Source of the DNA: Streptomyces graminofaciens | Lineage (GTDB): Bacteria; Actinomycetota; Actinomycetes; Streptomycetales; Streptomycetaceae | Length of the DNA: 64,000 nucleotides | Assembly: GCF_030294945.1 (NCBI RefSeq) | Contig: NZ_AP018448.1 | Location: forward strand, 6,540,001-6,604,000 | Reading direction: 5' to 3' | Shown: piece after piece, positions 18,731 to 27,538 of the stretch | Layout: each line of letters opens with the position of its first letter | Numbering within the stretch: the stretch's first letter is position 1 | Translations under genes and position numbers: made by a program | The notes under the pieces: model-generated | The model's input: only the letters and a program-made list of their open reading frames with translations | What the model was told of the DNA's origin: nothing | The model's database searches: none

Positions 18731-18961
18731 GAGTTGTCCCCTCCCTCGTGCCCCCGTGAGCTGTCGCAGGCCCTTGCTACGTACGCGATCGGTCCCAGCA
18801 CATCACATTACGCACGCACTCCGTCACCGTTCGTTGCTATTTGATGCGCGGGGGAAGAACGGAACGAGGGGCTCCGGGTGGGCGGTTGGGGGTGGACCGT
18901 CGGCGGGCCCGTCGGCGCACTCGTCGGTGGGCCCGCCGCGGGAGGTCGGTGGTGGGTGTGG

Positions 18962-20995
18962 TCAGACCAGGCGGACCGGCTTCTCGGGGCGGACGCCGAG
19001 GTGGCGGAGCCAGTCGCGGAGGGGGGCGGGGTCGCCGTCCTCGACGAGGGTGAGGACGCGGGGGGCGAGGTCGGCGGCCCGTTCTCCGTTGACCAGGAGG
19101 GAGGGGCCGTCCAGCCAGTCGAGGCCCGGGGTGGCGCCGGCCGTGTCCATCGCGGCGCAGCACACCATCGCGGTGACGTGCTCGGCGAGGAGTTCGCGGC
19201 CGGTGCGGGGTGGTTGCAGCGGGAAGAGGGGGAGCAGATCGTCGTCCCACAAGGCCCGGTCGGGGCCCTGCGCCTCGGCGCCGCCCGGCTGCGGCGTGGC
19301 CGGGGTGGCGGCTTCCTCGCGGGCCAGCTCGGCGGTGAGGGCGGTGGTGAGGGCGGCCGTGTGGGGGGTGGGTGGGGGTGGGTCTTCGTCGGCGTCAGGA
19401 TGGAGCGGGTCGGGGTCGGGGTCGGGGAGCGGGGCCCGGGCGGGCGGCGGCCCGGCGTCGGGGAGCGGGGCGGCGCCGAGGTGCGGGGCGGCGCCGGATA
19501 TGTTCCGTTTCTCCGCGTCTGGTCCTGCCTGGGCTGCTGCCGCCGTCTCCGCCTCGGTCTCGGTCTCGGGCTCGGGCTCGGTCTCGGCCTCGAACTCGTC
19601 GTGGTGCAGCCGGTCGTCGTCGGAGCCCTCCGAGGCCGCCGTCAGGTGGTCCATCACTCGGGCCAGGGTCGGGCCGCCGGGGGCCGGGTTCGCCGAGCTT
19701 GTCGTGCCTGTGGCGCGTTGGACTCCGAGGGCGTCCAGGACGCGGTGGAGGCGGGCCGCGTCGGTACGCCATTTACGGTCGACGACTTCGTCCGGGTACT
19801 CGTCCCAGTCCACCGGGGCCCAGTCGGGGCCGGGCTCGGCGGGCCCACCGTGGAAGAGGCGGGCGGCGAGAAGGGACGCGGCCTCGTCGACCGTGCCGGG
19901 CTCTTCGAGCAGGTCACAGGCGGGGCGCTCGCCGAGCCGGGAGGTGAAGCCCTCGGCGAGGCGGTCCCGGCGCGACAGCTCCGTGAGGGCGGCGACCACC
20001 CCCGCGTCGAGCCGCGACGGCCAGCGGCCCATCCGCCAGGCGGGCAGGGCCACGCGCGTGAGGAGCCGGTCCCAGCCCGCGTAGGCCAGGCCGACCTGTT
20101 CCTGGGCGACGATCCGCAGACCGTAGTCCACAGCCTGTGCACGCTCGGCCGCCCCGGCGGCCACACCCCGCTCCATCTCGGCCGCGTGCTCCCGGCAGCT
20201 GCGCAGAAGCAGCCGGGTCACCCAGCCGACACCGGCCAGGACCGTCCGAGAGGGCGGAATGCGCGAGGGTGCCGAGGTGACGGCCACGGCCGCGTCCAGC
20301 CCTCGTACGAAACGACGGGCCGCGGCTATGTCCGGGTGTGCCGACGGTCCCGTACCGGCGACGACCGGGGCCAGCACCGCGCGCAGCTCGCCCACGCGCA
20401 TCCACCACAGGAACGGCGAGCCGATGACGAGCACGGGCGCGGTGGGCGGGCGATGCCGCCGGGGCGGCGACAGGCCACGTACGCCGGACATCTCGTCACT
20501 GTTGCTGTCGGAGGCGGTGTCCCTGTCGGTCTCGGAGTCGGTCGACGAGGGTGCGGCGGAGTTGTTGTCCGGGCGGCTCTGGGCCGGGTGCGTGCGGTCC
20601 TCCAGCCAGCTGTCGCAGTCCGGAGTGAGGGCTATCGCGGAGGGCGGCGGGACGTCCAGACGGTCGGCCAGGTCCCGCACCAGGCGGTAGAGGTCGGGGG
20701 CGGCCTCCTCGGTGACCGGGACCGTGGGGCTCACGGCGGGCCGGGCGCGGGCCACGACGAGCGCGACGCCGACGGCACAGAGAAGGACGACCACGGCGAC
20801 GCCGGTCATGACCCAGGCGGCCGCGGACCAGCCGGGGCCGGTGAGGTGGCCCGTGGAACCGCCGGCGAGCAGGACCACGGCGACGGCTGCGGGCAGCAGG
20901 GCCACGGCCAGTGCCCGACTGCGCACCCGTAGCACGGCGAGCGCCCGGGAACGCGCGGCCTGCGCGCCCGCCTCCTCACCACCCATGCCGGTCAC
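18962..20995 (-). CDS. Membrane protein related to M48 peptidases but lacking the zinc motif
   Basis: 677 residues. Two membrane helices lie at about residues 28-47 and 58-82, followed by a segment resembling the M48 (HtpX-like) peptidase domain: LYRLVRDLADRLDVPPPSAIALTPD, later VLVIGSPFLWWMRVGELRAVLAPVV. In active M48 proteins the last part reads ELRAVLAHELGH; here the HExxH histidines are replaced (APVVAGT), so no protease activity is expected. The second half is a Pro/Ala/Glu-rich low-complexity stretch and a C-terminal region of unknown fold. The start is GTG 20995, or ATG 20986 just inside. Function unknown; a scaffold or pseudo-enzyme role is inference. Confidence 0.75.
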   Translation of the reverse strand: MTGMGGEEAGAQAARSRALAVLRVRSRALAVALLPAAVAVVLLAGGSTGHLTGPGWSAAAWVMTGVAVVVLLCAVGVALVVARARPAVSPTVPVTEEAAPDLYRLVRDLADRLDVPPPSAIALTPDCDSWLEDRTHPAQSRPDNNSAAPSSTDSETDRDTASDSNSDEMSGVRGLSPPRRHRPPTAPVLVIGSPFLWWMRVGELRAVLAPVVAGTGPSAHPDIAAARRFVRGLDAAVAVTSAPSRIPPSRTVLAGVGWVTRLLLRSCREHAAEMERGVAAGAAERAQAVDYGLRIVAQEQVGLAYAGWDRLLTRVALPAWRMGRWPSRLDAGVVAALTELSRRDRLAEGFTSRLGERPACDLLEEPGTVDEAASLLAARLFHGGPAEPGPDWAPVDWDEYPDEVVDRKWRTDAARLHRVLDALGVQRATGTTSSANPAPGGPTLARVMDHLTAASEGSDDDRLHHDEFEAETEPEPETETEAETAAAAQAGPDAEKRNISGAAPHLGAAPLPDAGPPPARAPLPDPDPDPLHPDADEDPPPPTPHTAALTTALTAELAREEAATPATPQPGGAEAQGPDRALWDDDLLPLFPLQPPRTGRELLAEHVTAMVCCAAMDTAGATPGLDWLDGPSLLVNGERAADLAPRVLTLVEDGDPAPLRDWLRHLGVRPEKPVRLV

Positions 20996-21251
20996 GACCC
21001 GACGTCACCCCCTGCTGTCCCACGCGGCGCCTGCTGCGACGGTGTCTCGTCGCAGTGGCCCCCGCCGACTGCCCTGACGTTGCTCACTCCCCCACTGTGG
21101 CACCCACCCCTGACATCGCAATGCCGGTGGGCCAAGTGCCGGAACACTTGCGCCGCACCCTAGTTGGGGCCTCGGCCCACGTCAGCCGTATGGGCCATCG
21201 CTCACTCGATGGAATGGCTTTGGGGAGAGGTGGATGACGCTGGGGAAGGGT

Positions 21252-21285
21252 CGGGCCCCGGATTCCCAAGGGATTCCGGGGCCCG
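21252..21285 (-). terminator. Terminator downstream of purD
   Basis: Perfect 11-bp stem CGGGCCCCGGA / TCCGGGGCCCG around a 12-base loop, about 90 bases past the purD stop. The 380-bp gap 20996-21376 otherwise holds a small palindrome (CAAGTG-CCGGAA-CACTTG, 21133-21150) and GGCAGGCGG-like short repeats near 21340-21375; I see no gene in it. Confidence 0.7.
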
Positions 21286-21376
21286 GGAGGCGTACCCGTC
21301 GGGGGCGGCACTGGAGGTCGGCCGGACGGGCGGGCATGCAGGCAGGCCGGCAAGCGGGCAGGCGGGCAGGCGGGGA

Positions 21377-22630
21377 TCAGGCTCCGGCGGCCGCCTTCGC
21401 CGCGATGTCCGTACGGTGCTGGGAACCGTCCAGGTCGATACGGCCGACGGCGGTGTACGCGCGGTCGCGGGCCTGGTGGAGGTCCTTGCCGATGGCCGTG
21501 ACGGACAGGACGCGGCCGCCCGCGCTGACCACGTCGTCGCCGTCGCGCCTGGTTCCGGCGTGCAGGACGTACGCGTGCGGGGCGTCCTCTGCGGCCACCG
21601 CGTCGAGACCGGTGATGGGATCGCCGGTGCGCGGGGTGCCGGGGTAGTTATGGGAGGCCACGACCACGGTGACGGCCGCGTTGTCGCTCCAGCGGAGGGG
21701 TTCGAGGTCGGCCAGGGTGCCGTTCGCTGCGGCGAGCAGGACGCCGGCCAGCGGGGTCTTCAGGCGGGCGAGGACGACCTGGGTCTCCGGGTCGCCGAAG
21801 CGGGCGTTGAACTCGATGACCCGTACGCCACGGCTGGTGATCGCGAGGCCGGCGTAGAGCAGGCCGGAGAAGGGGGTGCCGCGGCGGCGCATCTCGTCGA
21901 CGGTCGGCTGCAGAACGGTCTGGAGAACCTCGTCGACGAGCTTCGGGTCGGCCCACGGGAGCGGCGAGTACGCGCCCATGCCGCCGGTGTTTGGGCCCTC
22001 GTCGCCGTCGAGCGCCCGCTTGAAGTCCTGGGCGGGCTGTAGCGGGAGGACGGTCTCGCCGTCGGTGATGGCGAAGAGGGAGACCTCGGGGCCGTCGAGG
22101 AACTCCTCGATGACGACCCGGCCGCAGGCGAGCGCGTGCTCGCGGGCCTCGGCGAGGTCCGGCGTCACCACGACGCCCTTGCCGGCGGCCAGCCCGTCGT
22201 CCTTGACGACGTAGGGCGCGCCGAAGGCGTCGAGGGCCTCGTCGATCTCCTCCGGGGTGGTGCAGACGTACGACCGCCCGGTGGGCACGCCGGCGCCGGC
22301 CATGACCTCCTTGGCGAAGGCCTTGGAGCCCTCCAGCTGGGCGGCCTCCCCCGACGGTCCGAACACCGGGATGCCGGCCGCGCGTACGGCGTCGGCGACA
22401 CCGGCGACGAGCGGGGCCTCCGGCCCGACCACCACCAGCTCGGCTTCGAGCCGGGTCGCCAGCGCGGTCACGGCGGCGCCGTCGAGCGCGTCGACCGCGT
22501 GCAGCTCGGCCACCTCCGCGATGCCCGCGTTGCCGGGTGCGCAGTGGAGTGCGGTGACGTCGGGGTCGAGGGACAGAGAACGGCACAGCGCGTGCTCGCG
22601 AGCACCGCTACCGATGACAAGGACCTTCAC
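21377..22630 (-). CDS. purD: Phosphoribosylamine-glycine ligase
   Basis: ATP-grasp ligase making GAR from phosphoribosylamine and glycine, the second step of purine synthesis. 417 residues: N-terminal [17 protein letters not shown]-grasp segments including [15 protein letters not shown] and [16 protein letters not shown], the family signature [12 protein letters not shown], and a small C-terminal domain. The frame is open far upstream, but GTG 22630 gives the canonical N-terminus. It is alone, preceded by a 710-bp repeat-rich gap and followed by a hairpin terminator. Confidence 0.96.
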   Translation of the reverse strand: MKVLVIGSGAREHALCRSLSLDPDVTALHCAPGNAGIAEVAELHAVDALDGAAVTALATRLEAELVVVGPEAPLVAGVADAVRAAGIPVFGPSGEAAQLEGSKAFAKEVMAGAGVPTGRSYVCTTPEEIDEALDAFGAPYVVKDDGLAAGKGVVVTPDLAEAREHALACGRVVIEEFLDGPEVSLFAITDGETVLPLQPAQDFKRALDGDEGPNTGGMGAYSPLPWADPKLVDEVLQTVLQPTVDEMRRRGTPFSGLLYAGLAITSRGVRVIEFNARFGDPETQVVLARLKTPLAGVLLAAANGTLADLEPLRWSDNAAVTVVVASHNYPGTPRTGDPITGLDAVAAEDAPHAYVLHAGTRRDGDDVVSAGGRVLSVTAIGKDLHQARDRAYTAVGRIDLDGSQHRTDIAAKAAAGA

Positions 22631-23340
22631 GGGGTTCAGCCTAACCGGCCGGGGTGGGTCTGTTTGTGGGGGCTTCCGAGGGGTGGGACGAGTGGGGGTT
22701 GTGGGATCGCACGAGGGGTGGGGGGTGAGGGGGAAAGGGAAGGCGGCGGACGAGGGGGAGGGGCGGGGCTTGGGGAGGCATTTGGCTGGGGGGTCGGTGG
22801 TGCGCGTGGCCGGGCTTGGGGCGGCACTTGGCTGGGGGCAGGCGGTGCGCGCGTTCGGGCGGTCCATGCAGGGTGGGCGTGGGCGGGGCTCGCGGCTGCG
22901 GAGGAGGGCAGGCCCGTGCGGACTGTGGGGCACGCGGGGACTTTGAGGGGGGTGAGGGCGTGCGGCTGGCGGGGGTGGGTCGGCCGGGCCGCCGGGTAGC
23001 TCGTCGGGGCGTCGCAGCTCGCGGCGGCTACGCGAAGCGTCCGTGCGGGTGAGCGGCGGGCAGCACGTACGGCGGCCGGGCGGGGCGGAGCGGCCAGGCC
23101 ACGGGGCGAAAGCCACAGGGCGAAAGCCACGGGGCGAAAGCCACAGGGCGAAGGCCAGGTCTCGGTTAGCCCGTCCCCGGGGCGTCGCAGCTCGCGGCCG
23201 CTACGCGAAGCGTCCATGCGGGTGTGCGCCGGGCAGCACGTGCGGCGAGCGGGGCGGGGTGGGGCCGTAGGGCGTAGGTCAGGTCGTAGGCACGGGGCGG
23301 GTGTGTCGAGCGGCGGCGGCACAGTGGTCGCCCCCGCCCG
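22631..23340. other. G-rich intergenic region with repeats, no gene recognised
   Basis: 710 bases between purD and dnaX (both minus strand). The plus strand is strongly G-rich and includes a four-run G-quadruplex motif at 22754-22775 (runs of 5, 4, 4 and 4 G). An imperfect ~41-bp tandem pair lies at 22766-22806 and 22811-22851. Open frames across it have repeat-driven, low-complexity translations and no ribosome binding sites, so I do not call a gene. The purD promoter must lie at its left end. Confidence 0.7.
23006..23248. repeat. Two ~70-bp direct repeats flanking a 14-bp tandem array
   Basis: Copies at 23006-23075 and 23179-23248 agree at about 64 of 70 positions; both contain CAGCTCGCGG and CTACGCGAAGCGTCC. 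Between them the unit CCAC(G/A)GGGCGAAAG occurs four times in a row (23099-23154), with G and A alternating at position 5. Confidence 0.9.
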
Positions 23341-25860
23341 CTACTCGTTGGCGATCTCCTCCACCACCGTCGCGCCCAGTTCCCGCACGATCAGTTCGTG
23401 GCCGGAGAGTGCGGACTCGTCGAGGTCGGGGTCGTCGTCCTCGGGGGTGTCGTCCTCGGGGGAGACGGGGGGCGGCTCCGGGGCCGGAGGCGGGGTGGGC
23501 GCGGAAATGGGCGGGGCCGTCGAGGCCGAGTGCTGGTGCGGGGCTTGTCCCGGGGACGCCGGGCCGGGCGCCGGAGCGGAGGGGGGCGCGGCAGGGCGCC
23601 CGGCCGGGGCGGACGACCCGCCACCGTAGCCACCGGCACCGCCTCCGCCGTAACCGCTGCCGCCGCCTGCGCCGTAACCGCTGCCGTAGCCACCGGTGGC
23701 GGGAGCGGCACCCCCGTAACCGCCGGGAGCACCCGCGCCGCCGCCGGAGGTGTCGATGACGGCCTCGATCTTCCAGTTCACGCTGAACTGCTCGGTCAGC
23801 GCCGCCCGCAGGACGTCCTCGCTGCCACTGCTCGCGAAGTTGTCCCGGGCGCCCGCGTTCACGAAGCCGATCTGAAGTGTCGTGCCGTCGAAACCGGCGA
23901 CGTGCGCGTTCTGGCTGAGCAGGATCCAGGTGAAGCGGCGGCGGTTCTTGACCGCCTCCAGGACGTTCGGCCACAGCACGCGCGGGTCGAGGCCACCGGC
24001 GACGGGAGCGAAGCCGGAGGGAGCCGGGGCAGCGGCGGCGGGGCCGGGCCCCGCCGGGGCGGCCGCGGCGGCAGCCGGTGCCGCCGGTGCCTGGCCTCCG
24101 CCCGGGGCCCCACCACCGGCAGGCGTGGCCGTCGGCCACCCGCCGGGACGCCGCCCACTGCCCGCGGCTGCGGGTGTGGGCCAGGCGCCGGGGGCGGCGG
24201 AAGTGGGAGCGGGAGCGGCAGGGGCTCCCGGCCCGGGCGCGGGTGCCGGTGCGTTCGCCGGCGGGACTGAAGCGGCAGGCACGGCGGGCCCAGCCTGCTG
24301 AGCCTCCGCCGGAGCGCCCGCAACCGGGGGCGAAACAGGCCCGGACACAGGTGCGTGCCCGGGCGCGGGCGCAGGTGCGGGCGCAGGAGCCGCAGGCGGC
24401 CTCGCCTGCCCAGCGCCGTACGCATCCGCACCCGGAGCAGCCGCCGTACCGGGAACACCAGGAACACCAGGTGCGCCCGCCGCACCCGGCACACTCTGCG
24501 GAACACCCGCGCCCCCGCCCGGCGCCCCGCCCCCTCGCACAGCAGCCCGAGCCGCGGCGGCACCGCCCCCCGGCGGCACCATGCCCGCCGCCTGAGCCCC
24601 GCCACCAGGCACCCCACCGGCCATTCCGCCGGCCATGGCGCCATGCACATCAGGCGCGGGCACGTAGCCCATGGCGGGCCCGGGGCCGCCATGGGAGAAG
24701 TTGACGCCCCGCTCCAGTCGGTCGAGGCGGGCCATGACGGAGCGCTCGTCGCCGTATGTCGCGGGGAGAAGCACGCGTGCGCAGATGAGTTCGAGCTGGA
24801 GTCGGGGCGAGTTCGCGCCCCGCATCTCCGTCAGCCCTTCGTTGACGAGATCGGCGGCCCGGCTGAGTTCGGCCGCGCCGAAGACCCCGGCCTGGGCCTG
24901 CATGCGTTCGAGGACCTCGACGGGCGCGTCGATGAGCCCCTTCTCGACGGCATCGGGCACGGCGGCCAGGATCACCAGATCCCGAAGCCGCTCCAGCAGA
25001 TCGGCGACGAACCTGCGTGGGTCGTTCCCGCCCTCGATCACCCGGTCCACGACCTCGAAGGCCGCCGCCCCGTCCCCCGAAGCGAAGGACTCGACGACGG
25101 AGTCGAGCAGCGACCCGTCCGTGTACCCCAGCAGGGACGTGGCCATGGCATACGTCACACCCGCGTCGGTCGCGCCCGCCAGCAGCTGGTCCATGACGGA
25201 CATCGAGTCACGCACGGAACCGGCGCCCGCCCGCACGACCAGCGGCAGCACACCCTCCTCGACCGGGATCTTCTCTTTCCCGCAGACCTCGCCGAGGTAT
25301 TCACGAAGCGTCCCGGGCGGCACGAGCCGGAACGGATAGTGGTGCGTACGCGACCGGATCGTCCCGATGACCTTCTCGGGCTCGGTGGTCGCGAAGATGA
25401 ACTTGAGGTGCTCCGGCGGCTCCTCGACGACCTTCAGCAGCGCGTTGAAACCGGCCGACGTGACCATGTGGGCCTCGTCGATGATGTAGATCTTGTACCG
25501 ACTGCCGGCGGGCCCGAAGAACGCCTTCTCGCGCAGCTCACGGGCGTCGTCGACACCACCGTGAGACGCGGCGTCGATCTCGATGACGTCGATCGACCCC
25601 GGGCCGTTCCGCGCCAGGTCCTGGCACGACTGGCACTCACCGCACGGCGTCGGCGTGGGCCCCTGCTCGCAGTTCAGACACCGCGCCAGAATGCGCGCAC
25701 TCGTCGTCTTGCCGCAGCCGCGCGGCCCGCTGAACAGGTACGCGTGATTGACCCGGTTGTTCCGCAGCGCCTGCTGCAGCGGGTCGGTGACATGCTCCTG
25801 CCCGATGACCTCGGCGAATGACTCCGGGCGATAGCGGCGGTACAGCGCGAGAGACGACAC
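23341..25860 (-). CDS. dnaX: DNA polymerase III subunits gamma/tau
   Basis: Clamp-loader ATPase of the replicative polymerase, 839 residues. Walker A GPRGCGKTTSAR near residue 45, the zinc module CLNCEQGP...CGECQSC, the DEAHMVTSAGFNALLK motif and sensor FATTEPEKVIGTI are clear. After about residue 365 comes a long Ala/Pro/Gly-rich linker (GGGAGAPGGYGG-like repeats near residues 690-760) and an acidic C-terminus (PEDDTPEDDDPDLDES), the tau part that contacts polymerase and helicase. I start at GTG 25860 (VSSLALYRRYRPESF); an upstream GTG at 25890 would add 10 residues that do not look conserved. Confidence 0.95.
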   Translation of the reverse strand: MSSLALYRRYRPESFAEVIGQEHVTDPLQQALRNNRVNHAYLFSGPRGCGKTTSARILARCLNCEQGPTPTPCGECQSCQDLARNGPGSIDVIEIDAASHGGVDDARELREKAFFGPAGSRYKIYIIDEAHMVTSAGFNALLKVVEEPPEHLKFIFATTEPEKVIGTIRSRTHHYPFRLVPPGTLREYLGEVCGKEKIPVEEGVLPLVVRAGAGSVRDSMSVMDQLLAGATDAGVTYAMATSLLGYTDGSLLDSVVESFASGDGAAAFEVVDRVIEGGNDPRRFVADLLERLRDLVILAAVPDAVEKGLIDAPVEVLERMQAQAGVFGAAELSRAADLVNEGLTEMRGANSPRLQLELICARVLLPATYGDERSVMARLDRLERGVNFSHGGPGPAMGYVPAPDVHGAMAGGMAGGVPGGGAQAAGMVPPGGGAAAARAAVRGGGAPGGGAGVPQSVPGAAGAPGVPGVPGTAAAPGADAYGAGQARPPAAPAPAPAPAPGHAPVSGPVSPPVAGAPAEAQQAGPAVPAASVPPANAPAPAPGPGAPAAPAPTSAAPGAWPTPAAAGSGRRPGGWPTATPAGGGAPGGGQAPAAPAAAAAAPAGPGPAAAAPAPSGFAPVAGGLDPRVLWPNVLEAVKNRRRFTWILLSQNAHVAGFDGTTLQIGFVNAGARDNFASSGSEDVLRAALTEQFSVNWKIEAVIDTSGGGAGAPGGYGGAAPATGGYGSGYGAGGGSGYGGGGAGGYGGGSSAPAGRPAAPPSAPAPGPASPGQAPHQHSASTAPPISAPTPPPAPEPPPVSPEDDTPEDDDPDLDESALSGHELIVRELGATVVEEIANE

Positions 25861-25869
25861 ACATACGAG

Positions 25870-25875
25870 GTTATA
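25870..25875 (-). promoter_or_regulatory. Putative -10 element of dnaX (near-leaderless)
   Basis: On the minus strand TATAAC ends 9 bases before the GTG at 25860 and no purine-rich ribosome binding site lies between, so the mRNA may start at or within a few bases of the start codon. No convincing -35 box is present at 17-18 bases. Confidence 0.4.
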
Positions 25876-25946
25876 GGCGCCCACTGACAACCCGGGGCCG
25901 CGGCGGAACCAGAGCCCACGCTCCCCCGCCCCGGAGCACGCAAAGA

Positions 25947-26030
25947 CCCCTCACGCACCCGCCAGAGCCAACCTACCCTTGCTGCCTTCCGGCCCTGGGG
26001 GAGTTCAGTCAGATAGCGCCGCGTGAGGGG
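25947..26030 (-). ncRNA. ffs: Signal recognition particle RNA (4.5S type)
   Basis: The minus strand carries the SRP RNA apical core GGCCGGAAGGCAGCAAGGG, with the GGAA tetraloop and the asymmetric internal loop that binds Ffh. The ends pair as CCCCTCACGC with GCGTGAGGGG (26021-26030 with 25947-25956), giving a rod of about 84 bases, the normal length of the small bacterial SRP RNA. It lies 86 bases upstream of dnaX on the same strand; the SRP RNA gene is also next to dnaX in Bacillus. Exact ends are uncertain by a few bases. Confidence 0.9.
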
Positions 26031-26153
26031 CTGCCCCCAGCCTACCCGATCCGCCGGGGCACCCGACCCGCGTCCCCCACCTCCCCTCCCTCTTGATCAC
26101 CCACCCTCGAACGAGTTCGCAACCACTCCCCGCCGTCATGTAATGTTCCTGGC

Positions 26154-26238
26154 GGAGGATTCGCCTAGAGGCCTAGGGCGCACGCTTGGAAAGCGTGTTG
26201 GGGGCAACCCCTCACGAGTTCGAATCTCGTATCCTCCG
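26154..26238 (+). tRNA. tRNA-Ser (GGA)
   Basis: 85-base class II tRNA with a long variable arm. Acceptor GGAGGAT pairs with ATCCTCC (26231-26237), and anticodon stem CACGC/GCGTG encloses TTGGAAA (anticodon GGA). Followed by a strong terminator. Confidence 0.95.
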
Positions 26239-26263
26239 CCAGTGCCTCACCGGGCACGATGTC

Positions 26264-26295
26264 GAAGGGCCCCACCGTTCGCGGTGGGGCCCTTC
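26264..26295 (+). terminator. Terminator after tRNA-Ser(GGA)
   Basis: Perfect 14-bp stem GAAGGGCCCCACCG / CGGTGGGGCCCTTC with the stable loop TTCG, 25 bases after the tRNA. Confidence 0.9.
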
Positions 26296-26386
26296 GTCGT
26301 TGTCCGTCTCAGTTTCCGTCTCAGTTGGCCGCCCGCCGCTTGCTCGGGATCGGGGACGACCGGCTTCGATGCGGAAGGATGAGCGG

Positions 26387-26743
26387 GTGAGTCTCATAGA
26401 CATGAGTGAGCGTGAGTACTGGGCCTTCGTGTCCGAGGGCCCCGAGGTGTTCGTGGGTCAGGCCACACTCGCCCGGGTGGAAAGCTTCTTGATCGGCTAC
26501 CACGCCCACGCCCGGCGGCACGGCGGCCCCGGGCTCGACGGCTGGCGTGACTGGCTGGTGGCCAGGCGCGGCCGGGAATGCAACCACGCCTGGATGGGGC
26601 TGGTCCGTCACATCGCCCTCCCTGATGAGAGCTGGGATCACTGGCAGCTCTCACCGGAGCAGGAAGAACGTGTCATCACGACCCTCTTCGCGCTGCTCGA
26701 TGACTTCCTCTCGGAGCGGGAAGAGGAGACCCACACACTCTGA
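26387..26743 (+). CDS. Conserved hypothetical protein
   Basis: 118 residues, no domain that I recognise. The sequence is acidic and Trp-rich with a conserved-looking centre (GGPGLDGWRDWLVARRGRECNHAWMGLVRHIALP) and a C-terminal Leu/Phe-rich helix ending in a run of glutamates. No membrane segment. GTG 26387 is preferred because GGAAGGA lies 8 bases upstream; ATG 26402 is an alternative. I recall similar short proteins in other Streptomyces, so it is probably a real gene and not part of the decayed element that follows. Confidence 0.65.
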   Translation: MSLIDMSEREYWAFVSEGPEVFVGQATLARVESFLIGYHAHARRHGGPGLDGWRDWLVARRGRECNHAWMGLVRHIALPDESWDHWQLSPEQEERVITTLFALLDDFLSEREEETHTL

Positions 26744-26769
26744 CCTCGCATAGAGCTTCAGTCCGCCTG

Positions 26770-26900
26770 ATCGAGTCGATCACGACGTCGGGGACGCCGA
26801 GGATCAGGAGGACGGTCGCGGCGGTGTGGCGAGGGTCATGGAGACGGCCGTCCCGTACGCCCGCGTCCCGAAGCAGCCGGGTCTGCTCCCGCTTGGGGCA
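26770..26900 (-). pseudogene. Remnant of a tyrosine recombinase (integrase), C-terminal part
   Basis: The minus strand reads LLRDAGVRDGRLHDPRHTAA and then TVLLILGVPDVVIDSI. This is the box II region of Streptomyces phage/ICE integrases, with the catalytic His and Arg in HDxRHT. Upstream it reaches a stop codon after about 30 more residues, and downstream the catalytic Tyr region is missing, so only about 45 residues of the enzyme remain. It sits about 0.55 kb after tRNA-Ser(GGA), a typical integration site class, but I find no copy of the tRNA 3' end to mark an attachment site. Confidence 0.65.
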
Positions 26901-26972
26901 GTAGCCCGCCTTACGGCCACACGGATTGGTGCCGCAGCTGTGCGCCTAACTTGGGGCGGAGCCGGTTCTTAC

Positions 26973-27315
26973 GGATGCGGTCAGCGCCACCGGCCGCCCC
27001 TCCACCCGGACTTCGAAGCGCGCGGTGTCCGGCTCCACCGCGCCGACCCGCAGTACCGCGGGCTCCGCCGCGCCGTCGGCCCTCTTGGACCTGCGCGGCA
27101 ACGCCCGGACCCGCGCGGTCAGTTCGCGGGGACTGTACGGCTTGGTGAGGTAGTCGTCGGCGCCCAGGTCGAGGCCGAGGAGCATGTCCTCCTCGGTCGT
27201 GCGGGCGGTGAGCGGCAGAATCGGGACGTCCTACTCGGTGCGCAGAATGCGGCACACATCGAGCCCGTCGACCAACGGCAGCATCACATCGAGAACGATG
27301 AGATCAAGGCCCGCG
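26973..27315 (-). pseudogene. Broken OmpR-type response regulator
   Basis: In one frame the minus strand reads LDLIVLDVMLPLVDGLDVCR, then ILRTE, an in-frame TAG (27231-27233), then [20 protein letters not shown] and [20 protein letters not shown]. That is the receiver domain from the phosphoacceptor Asp to the conserved Lys and the linker. The first ~45 residues and the DNA-binding domain are gone: similarity ends at RPVALTA, where a winged-helix domain should begin. Both truncations plus the stop make it non-functional. Confidence 0.8.
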
Positions 27316-27538
27316 CATCCCAGAACCGTAATGCGGAAGCAGCCGGGAATTCCCGCGCAGAACTTCGGCGCAGTCGCGAACAGTTGCTGCTCGCGCCGCG
27401 GTTGAGGCGGCCCTGCGAAGAGGAGCGCTGCTGCCGTACTCGCAGATGGCCGAGGCGCTGGCGGCAACTGGGGTCCCGCCTCGTGCGAGGCGGCGTCGGT
27501 GCCGAGATGTCGTCCGCGCCCCGGTCATGCCGCCCCGG
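27316..27538. other. Decayed sequence, no intact gene
   Basis: Between the broken response regulator and the phosphatase gene. Two short plus-strand stretches look like former coding DNA, AEAAGNSRAELRRSREQLLL near 27330 and LLPYSQMAEALAATGVPP near 27430, in different frames. I cannot assign a family; a recombinase or transposase remnant is possible. With the neighbouring pseudogenes it marks a site of past insertion and deletion. Confidence 0.45.

Noticed and set aside
22631..23340. Protein-coding gene on the minus strand between dnaX and purD
   Set aside because: The frames are Pro/Arg-rich translations of DNA repeats and lack a ribosome binding site.
26154..26900. Complete integrative element with att sites at tRNA-Ser(GGA)
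   Set aside because: The integrase is a fragment, and I find no repeat of the tRNA 3' end within the window.
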